A stretch of DNA of 64,000 nt, taken from Pseudomonas laurylsulfativorans (GTDB lineage: Bacteria > Pseudomonadota > Gammaproteobacteria > Pseudomonadales > Pseudomonadaceae). The stretch spans positions 682,001 through 746,000 of the forward strand of contig NZ_MUJK01000001.1 in the NCBI RefSeq assembly GCF_002906155.1, in the 5' to 3' direction. The position numbers were made by a program, and so were the translations under genes. Shown piece after piece: positions 54,440 through 63,120 of this stretch (the first letter of the stretch is position 1; every line of letters begins with the position of its first letter). The notes beneath the pieces were generated by a model. That model was not told the origin of the DNA, ran no database searches, and saw only the letters and a program-made list of their open reading frames with translations.

Positions 54440-55917
54440 GGTGCGGATTCCTCGGAGAATACGGATTCGGTCAATTGCCCCCGGTAGCGTTCGACGATGG
54501 CATCGCGGCGGGGCCTGCCATTGGCAGTGAGCAAGCCGTTGCCGGAAGTGAAGGGTTGGTCGAGCCGACTCCAGTGATGGACCTGGGCGTACTCGGGCAA
54601 AGCCATGTTGGCCTGGGCCACGGCGCTGGCCAGTTGTTCGTCGGTGCAGTCCGGGCGATGGGGCCAGAGCAGCGCATGGTTGTGAGGCATGGCCTCGCCA
54701 TAGACGAAGGCCTGGGCGACAGGCCCGCGCTGGGTCAATTCGGCCTCCACCCACTCGGGGTTCACGTTACGCCCGAAACTGGTCACGAACTGATGCTTCT
54801 TGCGTCCCTTGAGGTAAAGAAAACCTTCGGCGTCGAATTCGCCGAGATCGCCGCTAGGCCACCACTGGGCGGTATGCGGCGCTTCTCCCAGATAGCCCAG
54901 CAAGGTTGACCCCTTGATGAGCACTTCGCCGTCGTCCGCCAGGCGAATCTCCACATGGGGCAATGGCCGTCCAACACTGCCGGGGCGCCGTGCTTGCGGG
55001 CGATTGAGGCACACCACCGACGCGCACTCCGACAGTCCGTAACCCTCGTAAACCGGTACTCCCACGCGTTGAGCACGATGCAGTAGATGTTCGCTGACCC
55101 GGGCACCGCCCACGGCGGCAAAATGCAGGTGCTGTGGGTCAAAGGCCTTCAGCTCTGCAGCACTGACCAGTATCTGCAGCAACTGCGGCACCAGAACCAG
55201 GCTCTGGGGCGATCGGCTGGCCAGGCATCCCAACAGTTTCGGCACATCCACGCCGCTGGCACCTTGAATCCCGAGCGTATTCTGGCTGGGCAGGCTCAAG
55301 GTAGCGCCGGCATACAATGCGGCGTAACAACCAATGTTCTCCAGTAAAATGGCCAGCGGCAGCAGCGCCAGGTGATGTTGCGGGTCGGTGGGTTTGCTGG
55401 CCAGGTCCAGCTCGCGAGCGACCCGCAGAATGCTGTCGGCACTCAAGCACACGCCCTTGGGTGTACCTGTGGTGCCCGAGGTAAAGGTCAACTTGGCGGT
55501 GCCTTCAGGCATCCGGTTCGGGCCATTGAACGTGCGGTGCCAGAACGCTCCACACTTCTGATATCCAGCCGCTTGCAGTTCGTCGTGCAGTTGCGGTTCG
55601 GCAATGACGAGTTCGGCCTGGCTTTGCTCCAGGCAATGCTTGCGTTGCGCAGGACTGAAAAATGGCGGCAAGACCACGCAGGGCAAACCCTCGAACAACG
55701 CGGCCAGGTCCCACAGCATCGCTTCGACGCCATTGTCCAACGCCAGTGCGACCACCCTGCTCCGTTCATCGCGCAGGCGCTGCTGGCGATAAATGACCTC
55801 GGCATACAGCGTGGCGTAATCCAGCTTCAGTTGATCGCCCCACAACGCAATGGCATTGGTTTTTTGCTCTGCATGTTGACGCAGGACCTGTTTGAAACAC
55901 TCCATTTCAGGCGACAT
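54436..55917 (-). CDS. AMP-dependent acyl ligase (ANL superfamily)
   Basis: The 493-residue enzyme has the P-loop TFTSGTTGTPKG (144-155), VYEGYGLSECASVV, SGDLGEFDAEGF and GRKKHQFVTSFGRNVNPEWVE. The late catalytic Lys of motif A10 is not obvious: the matching stretch reads NGLLTANGRPRRDAI, with Arg where relatives have Lys. The FadD-like NGLLT motif suggests fatty acyl substrates. The start at 55917 overlaps the preceding gene by 11 nt. Confidence 0.9.
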   Translation of the reverse strand: MSPEMECFKQVLRQHAEQKTNAIALWGDQLKLDYATLYAEVIYRQQRLRDERSRVVALALDNGVEAMLWDLAALFEGLPCVVLPPFFSPAQRKHCLEQSQAELVIAEPQLHDELQAAGYQKCGAFWHRTFNGPNRMPEGTAKLTFTSGTTGTPKGVCLSADSILRVARELDLASKPTDPQHHLALLPLAILLENIGCYAALYAGATLSLPSQNTLGIQGASGVDVPKLLGCLASRSPQSLVLVPQLLQILVSAAELKAFDPQHLHFAAVGGARVSEHLLHRAQRVGVPVYEGYGLSECASVVCLNRPQARRPGSVGRPLPHVEIRLADDGEVLIKGSTLLGYLGEAPHTAQWWPSGDLGEFDAEGFLYLKGRKKHQFVTSFGRNVNPEWVEAELTQRGPVAQAFVYGEAMPHNHALLWPHRPDCTDEQLASAVAQANMALPEYAQVHHWSRLDQPFTSGNGLLTANGRPRRDAIVERYRGQLTESVFSEESAP

Positions 55918-56584
55918 GGCAGGCCCCTTCAATAGAGGTCGGCAAGCCCAGGCGACGGAACAATCCGATGTCGCGCAAATGAATGAATCCACTGCGGATA
56001 TTGCCAACATGAACCCACGGCTTGCTTTCGTAGTAACTGCCCCAGGCGTGGCGATCGTCGCCCAGACGCGTCGGGTCGGCAGCACACAGCGTCACGGGCT
56101 GCAAACCCAGGCGATGAAAGCTGTTCACCAACCCCAGGCTGCCAGTAAAGGCGACCCATTCCAGGCCGCCCATGGCCAGCAGATAGGTCATCGCGATAAT
56201 GCTCATCCGTGCGCTTCCGGTGTCACTGGCGGCCAAATTACCTACCTCGACGATTGCCGTTCTGTCTACGGTCTGGCCGGCGGCTGCACTGATCAGCGGA
56301 TCAATTGACTCATCCAGATACCCCTCCAGAAACAAGGGGCCGGCGCTTGCCAGCCGCACGCCGACCACCGCACACAGCGCACCGGACGCATCACTCATGC
56401 CGAACAGTTGCGGCATGAAATGGCGAATATCGGCACCGTGGGCCTTACGAAAGCGTTGCTGGATAAAGGCTTCGAACGCGCACCGCAGCGGGTCCTCCGG
56501 CAATGCTCTGACGAGCTGCATCTGCGATGTTTCGGCCTGGCCAAAGTGCAGCGGCAACTGAACGTTCCAGTTGAAATCGGACAT
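55907..56584 (-). CDS. Thermostable hemolysin family (GNAT-like) protein
   Basis: The 225-residue protein fits the thermostable hemolysin family (PF12261; delta-VPH of Vibrio): FIQQRFRKAHGADIRHFMPQ, LEGYLDESIDPLISA, VEVGNLAASDTGSARMSII and EWVAFTGSLGLVNSFHRLG. The family belongs to the acetyltransferase clan and resembles acyl-homoserine lactone synthases in fold, so a biosynthetic acyltransferase is more likely than a toxin here. It has no signal peptide. It is the first gene of the operon. Confidence 0.85.
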   Translation of the reverse strand: MSDFNWNVQLPLHFGQAETSQMQLVRALPEDPLRCAFEAFIQQRFRKAHGADIRHFMPQLFGMSDASGALCAVVGVRLASAGPLFLEGYLDESIDPLISAAAGQTVDRTAIVEVGNLAASDTGSARMSIIAMTYLLAMGGLEWVAFTGSLGLVNSFHRLGLQPVTLCAADPTRLGDDRHAWGSYYESKPWVHVGNIRSGFIHLRDIGLFRRLGLPTSIEGACHVA

Positions 56585-56632
56585 TGAAAAACGTCTCCCC
56601 GGATCAATTTGGGAGAAGTATCAAAGGCAATT

Positions 56633-56649
56633 CTTAACGAAGTCTGAAG
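56633..56649 (-). promoter_or_regulatory. Candidate PmrA/QseB-type operator
   Basis: On the minus strand CTTCAG-ACTTC-GTTAAG resembles the direct-repeat box [CT]TTAA[GT]-N5-[CT]TTAA[GT] of PmrA/QseB regulators, about 50 nt upstream of the operon's first ATG. One half differs by a single base. Confidence 0.4.
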
Positions 56650-56694
56650 GTGCACCAAGTGTCTTCGACCAGAGCAACCTGCAAGAACCCGGCG

Positions 56695-56849
56695 CGCATG
56701 TCTCAGCTGTCGAACACCACTACGGGATCGACAAAATGATGTGAAGGAGGTACTGCAGCGCACCGATACATCCGACAGGACCGGTGGGGTGCTGGTGACC
56801 GTGGTCTATCTGGACAGCCAGGGTGAGTTGCACAAGATCCGTTACTGAT
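56695..56849 (+). pseudogene. DUF2790-like small protein relic
   Basis: VSAVEHHYGIDKM and, one frame over, DVKEVLQRTDTSD, TGGVLVTVVYLDSQGELHKI resemble the mature part of Pseudomonas DUF2790 periplasmic proteins (EHYxYGxxLDVxxV, then VxYxDSxGxxxxxxY). A one-base loss near 56741 would explain the frame change. No signal peptide remains. Confidence 0.45.
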
Positions 56850-56992
56850 AGCGGCCTATCTGGGTGATTGCCTGATAGGTATTGGAGGCCTTTCGGTTGA
56901 TCCGTATGCTCAAAATGATACGAGTAGGCTACGCAGAGTGTATGTCGCAGCCTCGTCTAGGGGACGAAACGCTGGACGTCGACACGGCGCAG

Positions 56993-58609
56993 CTAAAAAT
57001 GCCGCGTATCCGGCCCGACGACTGACAGACTGGTCGCCAGCGGTACGCTCTGCGTGACGTTGGCCATCCGGGTGATTTCCACCTGCAGCTTATCCTTGCC
57101 GAGCAGGTAGTCGGCCAGCTTCTGGGAAAACGGCCAGTAGTTCAGATCGGCAGTCAGGGTCAGCGGCCCGACGGCGTCGGCCGGCACCAGGAAGGAGAAC
57201 TCCCCGATATCGTAGCCCTTGGGCAGAATGCGGTTGTCCGAGAGAATCTGCGTGGCATTCCAGACCTCGACGTCCAGCGGATTGCCGTCCTTGTCGCCGA
57301 TGTGCACTTTGAAATTGCGCGTGTTTTCTTCGGTCTTGCCGTCTTTGATCGAACCCAGTCGATAGAGCTCGCGACCATTGGCATCCTGCACGCGGAAATC
57401 GATCCACATCTCCCGTCCCTCCGGAAAGCCGGTCGGCAACTTGTGCCCGGCGCCGACGTTGGTAACCTTGACCGCTACCGAGGTGTATTGCCCGGGAATG
57501 ATCACGGCCGGCAGTTGCTGGAAGGTTATTTCCCCCGCTCGCCCGAGCATGTCGCGCGCGCGTTGCGAGCCCTCTTCCTGACCGAGATGCTTGAGCATCA
57601 TCGCATTGGCGCCGCTGAACCAATGCGAGGCGACCTCCTCGCGGTCCGGCCCCATGATCGCGGCCTTGCCCTTGAAGCCCGGCATGTGGCAACTCTGGCA
57701 GGTGACATCGTTAAGGCTGTAGGTGCTCTCCTGCCATTCGTCATAGGTGCGCTCGACCGCCACGCTGCTGAAGGGATGCGTGACGTTGTGGCAGGTGCCG
57801 CAAAAATCCGAGCGCGTGTGCAGAGCCGAATACACGGTGTCGTGATAAGGCGAAACAGCATCTTTGCGCGGGCCGAACTTGGTCGGTTTACCGTGCGCTC
57901 GAGGGCTCATGACGTAGGCGCCGTTATCGAGGCCGGTGCGGGCACTGATGTTGTGGCAGGTCTCGCAATCGACCCCGGGCATCGGATGATTCTTCGCGCT
58001 GTCTTCGATCGAGGAACGGTTGATCTCCGAAGTGATCTGCCCGGTCGTGAGACCGATCGGGGTATGGCAGCCGGTGCAAAAGTTGTCGACCTTGCCCTCG
58101 GTGGCCGCACTCGCACGCTTGAGCAAGGCACGATAGATGGGCTCATCCCAGGCCTGGGACATCATTGACGAGCGCCACTGCTTGTAGATCTCCGTATGGC
58201 AAGCGCCACAAACCTGGGCATTGTCGAAGTCCTTCACATTCAAGACCAGGTTACCGGTGGTATTGGCCCGGTGCGGAAAGAACGGCATCCCGCCATTCAC
58301 GTGCATAAGCCTGGAGCGTGCCGGCTCCAGCCACTTCTCATTACTTTGATTGTCATTGCCGGAAGGCTCGTCGGCCGCCACCAGCGTGACCGTCAGCAGG
58401 CAAACCAGTAAGCAGAAAAGACGGCGAACGAAAGGTCTGATCAACAGGAGAAAGGGTATGAACAACGTCGCCAGGGAGATATTCAAGTCGACAATGGCTA
58501 GCTTCAGGCCTGCCGGGACATTGAAAAAGGCCATGTAAAAGCTGGTGCACGTCGTCCATGAAATGATCAAGGCCGATAACAGGTGCAGCGCTGACTTGGA
58601 ATGGCTCAT
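56993..58609 (-). CDS. Membrane-anchored multihaem (five CxxCH) cytochrome c
   Basis: The 538-residue protein has three hydrophobic N-terminal segments (to about residue 80), then five haem-binding motifs: CGACH (134), CTGCH (181), CETCH (217), CGTCH (274) and CQSCH (307), and a beta-rich C-terminal domain with GAGHKLPTGFPEG. It resembles the cytochrome c554/HAO-like proteins that move electrons in the periplasm. The partner oxidoreductase is not nearby. AGGGG lies 8 nt before the ATG at 58609. Its electron donor is unknown. Confidence 0.88.
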   Translation of the reverse strand: MSHSKSALHLLSALIISWTTCTSFYMAFFNVPAGLKLAIVDLNISLATLFIPFLLLIRPFVRRLFCLLVCLLTVTLVAADEPSGNDNQSNEKWLEPARSRLMHVNGGMPFFPHRANTTGNLVLNVKDFDNAQVCGACHTEIYKQWRSSMMSQAWDEPIYRALLKRASAATEGKVDNFCTGCHTPIGLTTGQITSEINRSSIEDSAKNHPMPGVDCETCHNISARTGLDNGAYVMSPRAHGKPTKFGPRKDAVSPYHDTVYSALHTRSDFCGTCHNVTHPFSSVAVERTYDEWQESTYSLNDVTCQSCHMPGFKGKAAIMGPDREEVASHWFSGANAMMLKHLGQEEGSQRARDMLGRAGEITFQQLPAVIIPGQYTSVAVKVTNVGAGHKLPTGFPEGREMWIDFRVQDANGRELYRLGSIKDGKTEENTRNFKVHIGDKDGNPLDVEVWNATQILSDNRILPKGYDIGEFSFLVPADAVGPLTLTADLNYWPFSQKLADYLLGKDKLQVEITRMANVTQSVPLATSLSVVGPDTRHF

Positions 58610-59033
58610 TGGCATTTCCCCTGGACGGTTGCAGAGGATGACTGCAGCACTTCTATTGAGTCGCCAGGGGAATTTCTTGATGCAAACCGATGGTTACGTG
58701 CAATCACTCAATGTCGGTACTTACAGATCCACAGTTTCCCGACTCTGCACCTTCGTGCTCGGGTTAGGCTCACTGAGCAATTACCCTGCCATCGATGTAA
58801 CAACATATGTCATCTGACCTGAACTCCCCCGCAAACATTGCTCGGAATGTGAAATTCCTGAACTGATGCAAGCGCGTATTGAGCTGGGGAATCGCGCCCA
58901 TTAGTGGGGGACTTCTCTCCAAAATCGGGGGCGTGGCCTCAGACCAAAGGCCCAGTCCTGCCGTACGACCGCCCCACGACATCAGTAATCCGATCTATCC
59001 GCCCCAACGCGCCATCGCTGCAACCTGCAGCAC
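58610..59033. other. Intergenic region, no gene recognised
   Basis: It contains the promoter side of the cytochrome gene and the 3' flank of the SDR gene. Only short frames are present, and no strong hairpin was seen. Confidence 0.4.
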
Positions 59034-59906
59034 TTATGCACCTGTCGGTTCGATGGCCGGATGCGCCCATGCAGGAATGACCGGTGCCGGTAACCGCTCA
59101 ATCCCGTCCAGGGTGAACACCGGCAACCCTTGAACCAGGGGAAAGTGCAGGCTGTGAGTGATCAGCCCGGTTCGGTCGCGAGCGGGTAAATGGCACAACG
59201 CCAAGGCGGTTTCCACCAGGTATTCGACGGGCTCGGTCGGGTAGTCGTCAGGGATGTAGCGCCCGCCGCCAGGGGTACGAATCGCGGTGCTGGGCCCCAC
59301 GGTGTTCACCGCAATATTGTCGGCCTCAAGCTCAGCCGCCAGGCTCTGTGTGAAGCGGTTGATGGCCGCCTTGGCCGCAGCATAGATGGCGATTCCGCCG
59401 AGTCGTTCGAAATCGCCATAAGGGCGCAGCGGTGGCAGAGCAGTCACCGATCCCAGGTTCAGAATCCAGCCAGCACCCCGTGCCCGCATCTGGGGTATTG
59501 CGGCCTGGCTCAGGGCGAATGGCACCCGCAAGTAGTGATCGAGCGTGCGCTCGAACACACTGAAGGGCATCGTTTCAACGTCGCAGTACTCGGCAAAACC
59601 CGCGTTGTTGACGAGGATGTCCAGGCCGCCCGCAACAGCGACGGCGCGAGCGACCAAGGTGTCGCGCTCGGCGGGTAGCTCCAGGTCGGCCGCCAATGGA
59701 ATGGCCTGGCCGCCGGACTGCCTGATCAGTTCGACCGTCTCGGCCAATGTCCCCGGCAGGCTGGCCGTCTGTTCGAGGCTGCGCGCGCTGACCACCACGG
59801 TCGCCCCTTCTGCGGCAAAACGCTGGGCGATGGCGCGACCGATGCCGCGGCTGGCGCCGGTGACCAGTGCAACCTTCCCCGCGAGTTTTTTAGATGTCTG
59901 AGTCAT
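59034..59906 (-). CDS. Short-chain dehydrogenase/reductase
   Basis: The 290-residue SDR has GASRGIGRA (15-23), VNNAGFAEY, the Ser of LNLGSVTAL and YAAAK, all classical. The insertion before the active Tyr (PPLRPYGDFERLGG) is slightly longer than usual. AGGGG precedes the ATG at 59906. It follows the DUF1329 gene on the same strand after 74 nt, so it may be part of the exporter unit. Substrate unknown. Confidence 0.88.
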   Translation of the reverse strand: MTQTSKKLAGKVALVTGASRGIGRAIAQRFAAEGATVVVSARSLEQTASLPGTLAETVELIRQSGGQAIPLAADLELPAERDTLVARAVAVAGGLDILVNNAGFAEYCDVETMPFSVFERTLDHYLRVPFALSQAAIPQMRARGAGWILNLGSVTALPPLRPYGDFERLGGIAIYAAAKAAINRFTQSLAAELEADNIAVNTVGPSTAIRTPGGGRYIPDDYPTEPVEYLVETALALCHLPARDRTGLITHSLHFPLVQGLPVFTLDGIERLPAPVIPAWAHPAIEPTGA

Positions 59907-59980
59907 GGGTATCCCCTGCAATCAAGTCGAGTGCAAAGCCATCCCTGTATCGAGTCGATGGCTTTGCTGTTGCGTGAAAA

Positions 59981-61381
59981 TCAGTGTCCGGCCCGGGCCG
60001 CCGCTTCAGCGGTGAACATCGCCGGCGACCAATCCTTGCCGGCGTTGAGCAGTGGCGCACCCCGTTCGTTCGGCACGTTGTCGATCAGGTAGGCACCGGA
60101 GATCAGATCCTGGTGCGCGGCAATGCCCCAATACGGCGTTTGCGTCTCGTACGCCCACATCCAGTTGCCCAGCACCGTACGCCACAGCTGGCCACGACCG
60201 TCGTACTGGTCGGTCATCACCGCCGACCAGGTGTCCTCGTTGATGTAGAACACGCGCTTGGAATATTGATGACGGAAACCTTCCTTGAGCGTGGCTTCCA
60301 GCACCCACACACGCTGCAGTTCGAAGCGCATGTAGTCGGTATTGATATGGCCTTTGTATTTGGCCAGGTCAGCCATTTTCACGTCGCTCTGGTTGGTGCT
60401 GTAGGCGTTCCAGGGAATGTAGATTTCCTTCTTGCCGACGATCTTCCAGTCGTAGCGCTCGGGGGAGCCGTTGAACATGTGGTGTTCGTCCACTACCCGG
60501 AAACCACCAACGCCCAAGGGCATGTCAAAACCGAACGACGGCGCCTGTCGCACCCGCCGGGTTCCCGGGTTGTAGAGGTACACGTCACGCGGGCTTTGCT
60601 TGTAGTTGAAGGACTCCAGCGAGACGTTCACGCTGCCCTTGTCGCGCAGTGGCAGGATGGTTTTGGTCAGGGACAACGCATTGAGCCTGCCGTATTTGGC
60701 GCTGGCATCGGCCGTATCGCGTATGACCCCGGGTTCGCTGCGCAGCCCGAGGAATTTGGACAGGGTTTCACCCCAGGCCAGATTGCCATCCGGGTACACC
60801 ACCAGTTCCTGGGTCGTGACCTCCGTGGTGTAAGGCTGGGCACCGGTGTTGTTGATGTTCCAGAGCAGCTCCAGGCCGGTTTTCGGGATGGGGAACGGGC
60901 TCGATCCGGTGACCGCCGCCAGGCCCAATCCATCGTCGACCACCTGGGCCGTGACCGCGTTTTTCTTGAACGCGGCACACACCCACTCCGGGAAATCGAA
61001 ATCGCGGTGGCTGGTATAGACCGGAATGTGGAAGGTATCCGGGTACTTCGTCAGTAAGGCCTTCTGGCCATCGGTGAGCTTGTCGGCATACTGCGACATG
61101 TTTTTCGCAGTAATGTCGAACAGCGGTTTTTCTGCGGCGTAAGGGTTCGGCCAGAAGTGCCCGGTGCCCTCGTATTTCACGGTGTCCGGCGTGCCCACCC
61201 ACTTGCCGGAAAAAGCCGGGATCGTGCCCTCGGCATTACCGGCACGCTCCGCGCCGGCGCAGGTCAGTTCGTGGCCAAGCCTGGCCGCTTCTTCGGGTGA
61301 AACCTTGGCCCAGGCCAATTGGCTCAACGCGGTCAGCATGCCGACACCGAGCAGACTTGCACGGAAAATTGAAACCTTCAT
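59981..61381 (-). CDS. DUF1329 envelope protein of the exporter cluster
   Basis: The 466-residue precursor has a signal peptide ending in LAWA and DUF1329 marks: EEAARLGHELTCAGAERAGN, PLFDITAKNMSQYAD, SPFPIPKTGLELLWNINN and VFYINEDTWSAVMTDQYDG. It resembles the second DUF1329 at 26.8 kb. These proteins are encoded with DUF1302 channels and RND transporters, and the set probably moves hydrophobic metabolites through the envelope. AGGAGAG lies close to the ATG. Confidence 0.93.
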   Translation of the reverse strand: MKVSIFRASLLGVGMLTALSQLAWAKVSPEEAARLGHELTCAGAERAGNAEGTIPAFSGKWVGTPDTVKYEGTGHFWPNPYAAEKPLFDITAKNMSQYADKLTDGQKALLTKYPDTFHIPVYTSHRDFDFPEWVCAAFKKNAVTAQVVDDGLGLAAVTGSSPFPIPKTGLELLWNINNTGAQPYTTEVTTQELVVYPDGNLAWGETLSKFLGLRSEPGVIRDTADASAKYGRLNALSLTKTILPLRDKGSVNVSLESFNYKQSPRDVYLYNPGTRRVRQAPSFGFDMPLGVGGFRVVDEHHMFNGSPERYDWKIVGKKEIYIPWNAYSTNQSDVKMADLAKYKGHINTDYMRFELQRVWVLEATLKEGFRHQYSKRVFYINEDTWSAVMTDQYDGRGQLWRTVLGNWMWAYETQTPYWGIAAHQDLISGAYLIDNVPNERGAPLLNAGKDWSPAMFTAEAAARAGH

Positions 61382-61402
61382 CTCTTGCTCTCCTGACGGT
61401 TC

Positions 61403-62965
61403 TTATAGGTTGTACTTGATGTTGATCGCGACGAAATCGCGGTCGGCCAGCGGTTTTTCCAGCGGGTCCGGCGAGCCGAGATAGGCGTTGTAGGTCACAC
61501 CCACCTGGAGGTTGTTCAGGTACTTGAACACGCCACCGAGGCTGGCGCGGGAGTCGCCATCGCCGCCGAAACCGAAGGAACTGACGGCAGACTGGTTGAA
61601 GGCGTGGCCAAAGGTGAAAGGCACGTCCATGTCCCAGCCCACGAAGACGTTGGGGTACGTCAGGGTGACGTTGAACTGGCCAAATTGCGCGTTGCGATCG
61701 TAGGCCAGGCTGGAGAGGCCTCCCTCGTCGACGTCATTGACATGGACCGCGCCGATTTCCCCGGAGAAGCTCGCCTGGGGTGAAATCCAGGTATTGCCCC
61801 AGGTTTTCAGCGCCGACACTTGCACCTGGGTGGCGTTGCCACGGGAAACGCCGGTCTTGGTCACAAGCGGCGTGCCGTCCTTGTAGCTGACCTCGCCAGA
61901 TACCTGCCAATCGCCCAGCCGGGTGGAAAGGCTGGCGCCGGTCAGGTCGATGTCTTCAAAGTATTTGAGGTGATAGCTCAGCGTCGCAAAGTCGGTGATC
62001 ACACTGGGGGTGCGATCGTGGTAGCGCAGGCGGTACACCCCCACTTCGGTGAACGGCGTGACTTTGTAACGAGCACCGACGCCCCACTCCCCACCATCAC
62101 GGGCATTTTCGCTCGGGCCTCGGGTCAGTGCCCCTCCGGAGGCGGCCAGTGTCGCGAGATCACCGGGCGCCAGGCGTATGAAGTCGGAACCTGGTCCGAT
62201 CATGTCGGCGTAGGAGAAATAGTCGCCACCGGGTGACAACTCATACGGATGGTTCTTGAATTGGGTGTAGCCAAGCAAGGTCAGGTCATTGATCGTGAAC
62301 TTGCCGGAGGCTTGCAGTTCAGGCAGCAGGATCTCTTTGATCTCGGTGCCTGGAATGTTGCTCTTGGTCGCATCGACAGGGCCCTGCACCCCGGAGATAC
62401 CGGAGATGTAGAGGCTTTCACCCCACGCGACAACCTGATTGCCGAGGCGCAGGTCCAGGTAACCATCATCGCCTACGGTCTGGGTCGTGTAGGCATAGGC
62501 GTCGAGCAATCGCGTGCGAGTGCCGCTGCGATCCTGCGCCTGGGAAGTGAAATGATCGACCGCGCCCAGTTTGTTGAGGGTGGCGGCCGAGTCGTTGTCG
62601 TTGGAGCTGTTGTAGGCAAAATCGTAGAAGGTCGAGCCGCGCAGCAGGACACCATTGTCACCTTTGTGAATGTTCAGTTCGCCAAGCGCACTGACGCGAT
62701 TGTTGAAGAAGCTGCCGCGATCGAAGTTGCGGTCACCGTCATCGCCGTTGATGTTGTTCAGCAACTGGTGAGCCTGCTTTTCCGTCCGGGTGTTGAGGGC
62801 ATAGTTAAGCGTCGTGAGGTAGTCCGCTTCGATACCGTCACCGAACTCGAACGTACCGGCCTGTACGGAGGGCAAGGCAAACGTGGTCAAGGCACACGTC
62901 ACGCAGCTCAGTTTGAAATGGCGCGACAGCATTTTGCGCCTGGCCTCTGGTTTTTTATCGTTCAT
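61403..62965 (-). CDS. DUF1302 outer-membrane beta-barrel protein
   Basis: The 520-residue precursor has an N-terminal signal (FKLSCVTCALTTFALPSVQA) and many alternating beta strands ending in the aromatic-rich INIKYNL terminus with a C-terminal hydrophobic residue, as in outer-membrane barrels. Typical DUF1302 parts are DYLTTLNYALNTRTEKQ, LRLGNQVVAWGESLYISG and DVPFTFGHAFNQSA. It lies 21 nt upstream of the DUF1329 gene and would form the outer-membrane channel of that system. Confidence 0.92.
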   Translation of the reverse strand: MNDKKPEARRKMLSRHFKLSCVTCALTTFALPSVQAGTFEFGDGIEADYLTTLNYALNTRTEKQAHQLLNNINGDDGDRNFDRGSFFNNRVSALGELNIHKGDNGVLLRGSTFYDFAYNSSNDNDSAATLNKLGAVDHFTSQAQDRSGTRTRLLDAYAYTTQTVGDDGYLDLRLGNQVVAWGESLYISGISGVQGPVDATKSNIPGTEIKEILLPELQASGKFTINDLTLLGYTQFKNHPYELSPGGDYFSYADMIGPGSDFIRLAPGDLATLAASGGALTRGPSENARDGGEWGVGARYKVTPFTEVGVYRLRYHDRTPSVITDFATLSYHLKYFEDIDLTGASLSTRLGDWQVSGEVSYKDGTPLVTKTGVSRGNATQVQVSALKTWGNTWISPQASFSGEIGAVHVNDVDEGGLSSLAYDRNAQFGQFNVTLTYPNVFVGWDMDVPFTFGHAFNQSAVSSFGFGGDGDSRASLGGVFKYLNNLQVGVTYNAYLGSPDPLEKPLADRDFVAINIKYNL

Positions 62966-63120
62966 CTAGACAGCTCCACTGGGACATTCTTGTGAGTTGT
63001 TGTTGCCCTGTAACGACCGTGATTCAGGTTTTTCTGGCGCAGCGACGCCCACGGTCAGAACGCCATTGCGCTACCGGAAAAGGGTTGAGTCAGAGGAGGT
63101 TTTTGTTGCGTGTCGCCCGG

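Larger units (their letters stand above)
56585..56992. other. Intergenic region with operator and DUF2790 relic
   Basis: Apart from the candidate operator at 56633 and the relic at 56695-56849, nothing is recognised. About 140 nt of unassigned sequence adjoin the cytochrome gene's 3' end. Confidence 0.4.

Noticed and set aside
55907..56584. A secreted hemolysin toxin.
   Set aside because: There is no signal peptide, and the gene is coupled to biosynthetic enzymes; the family name reflects one Vibrio protein.
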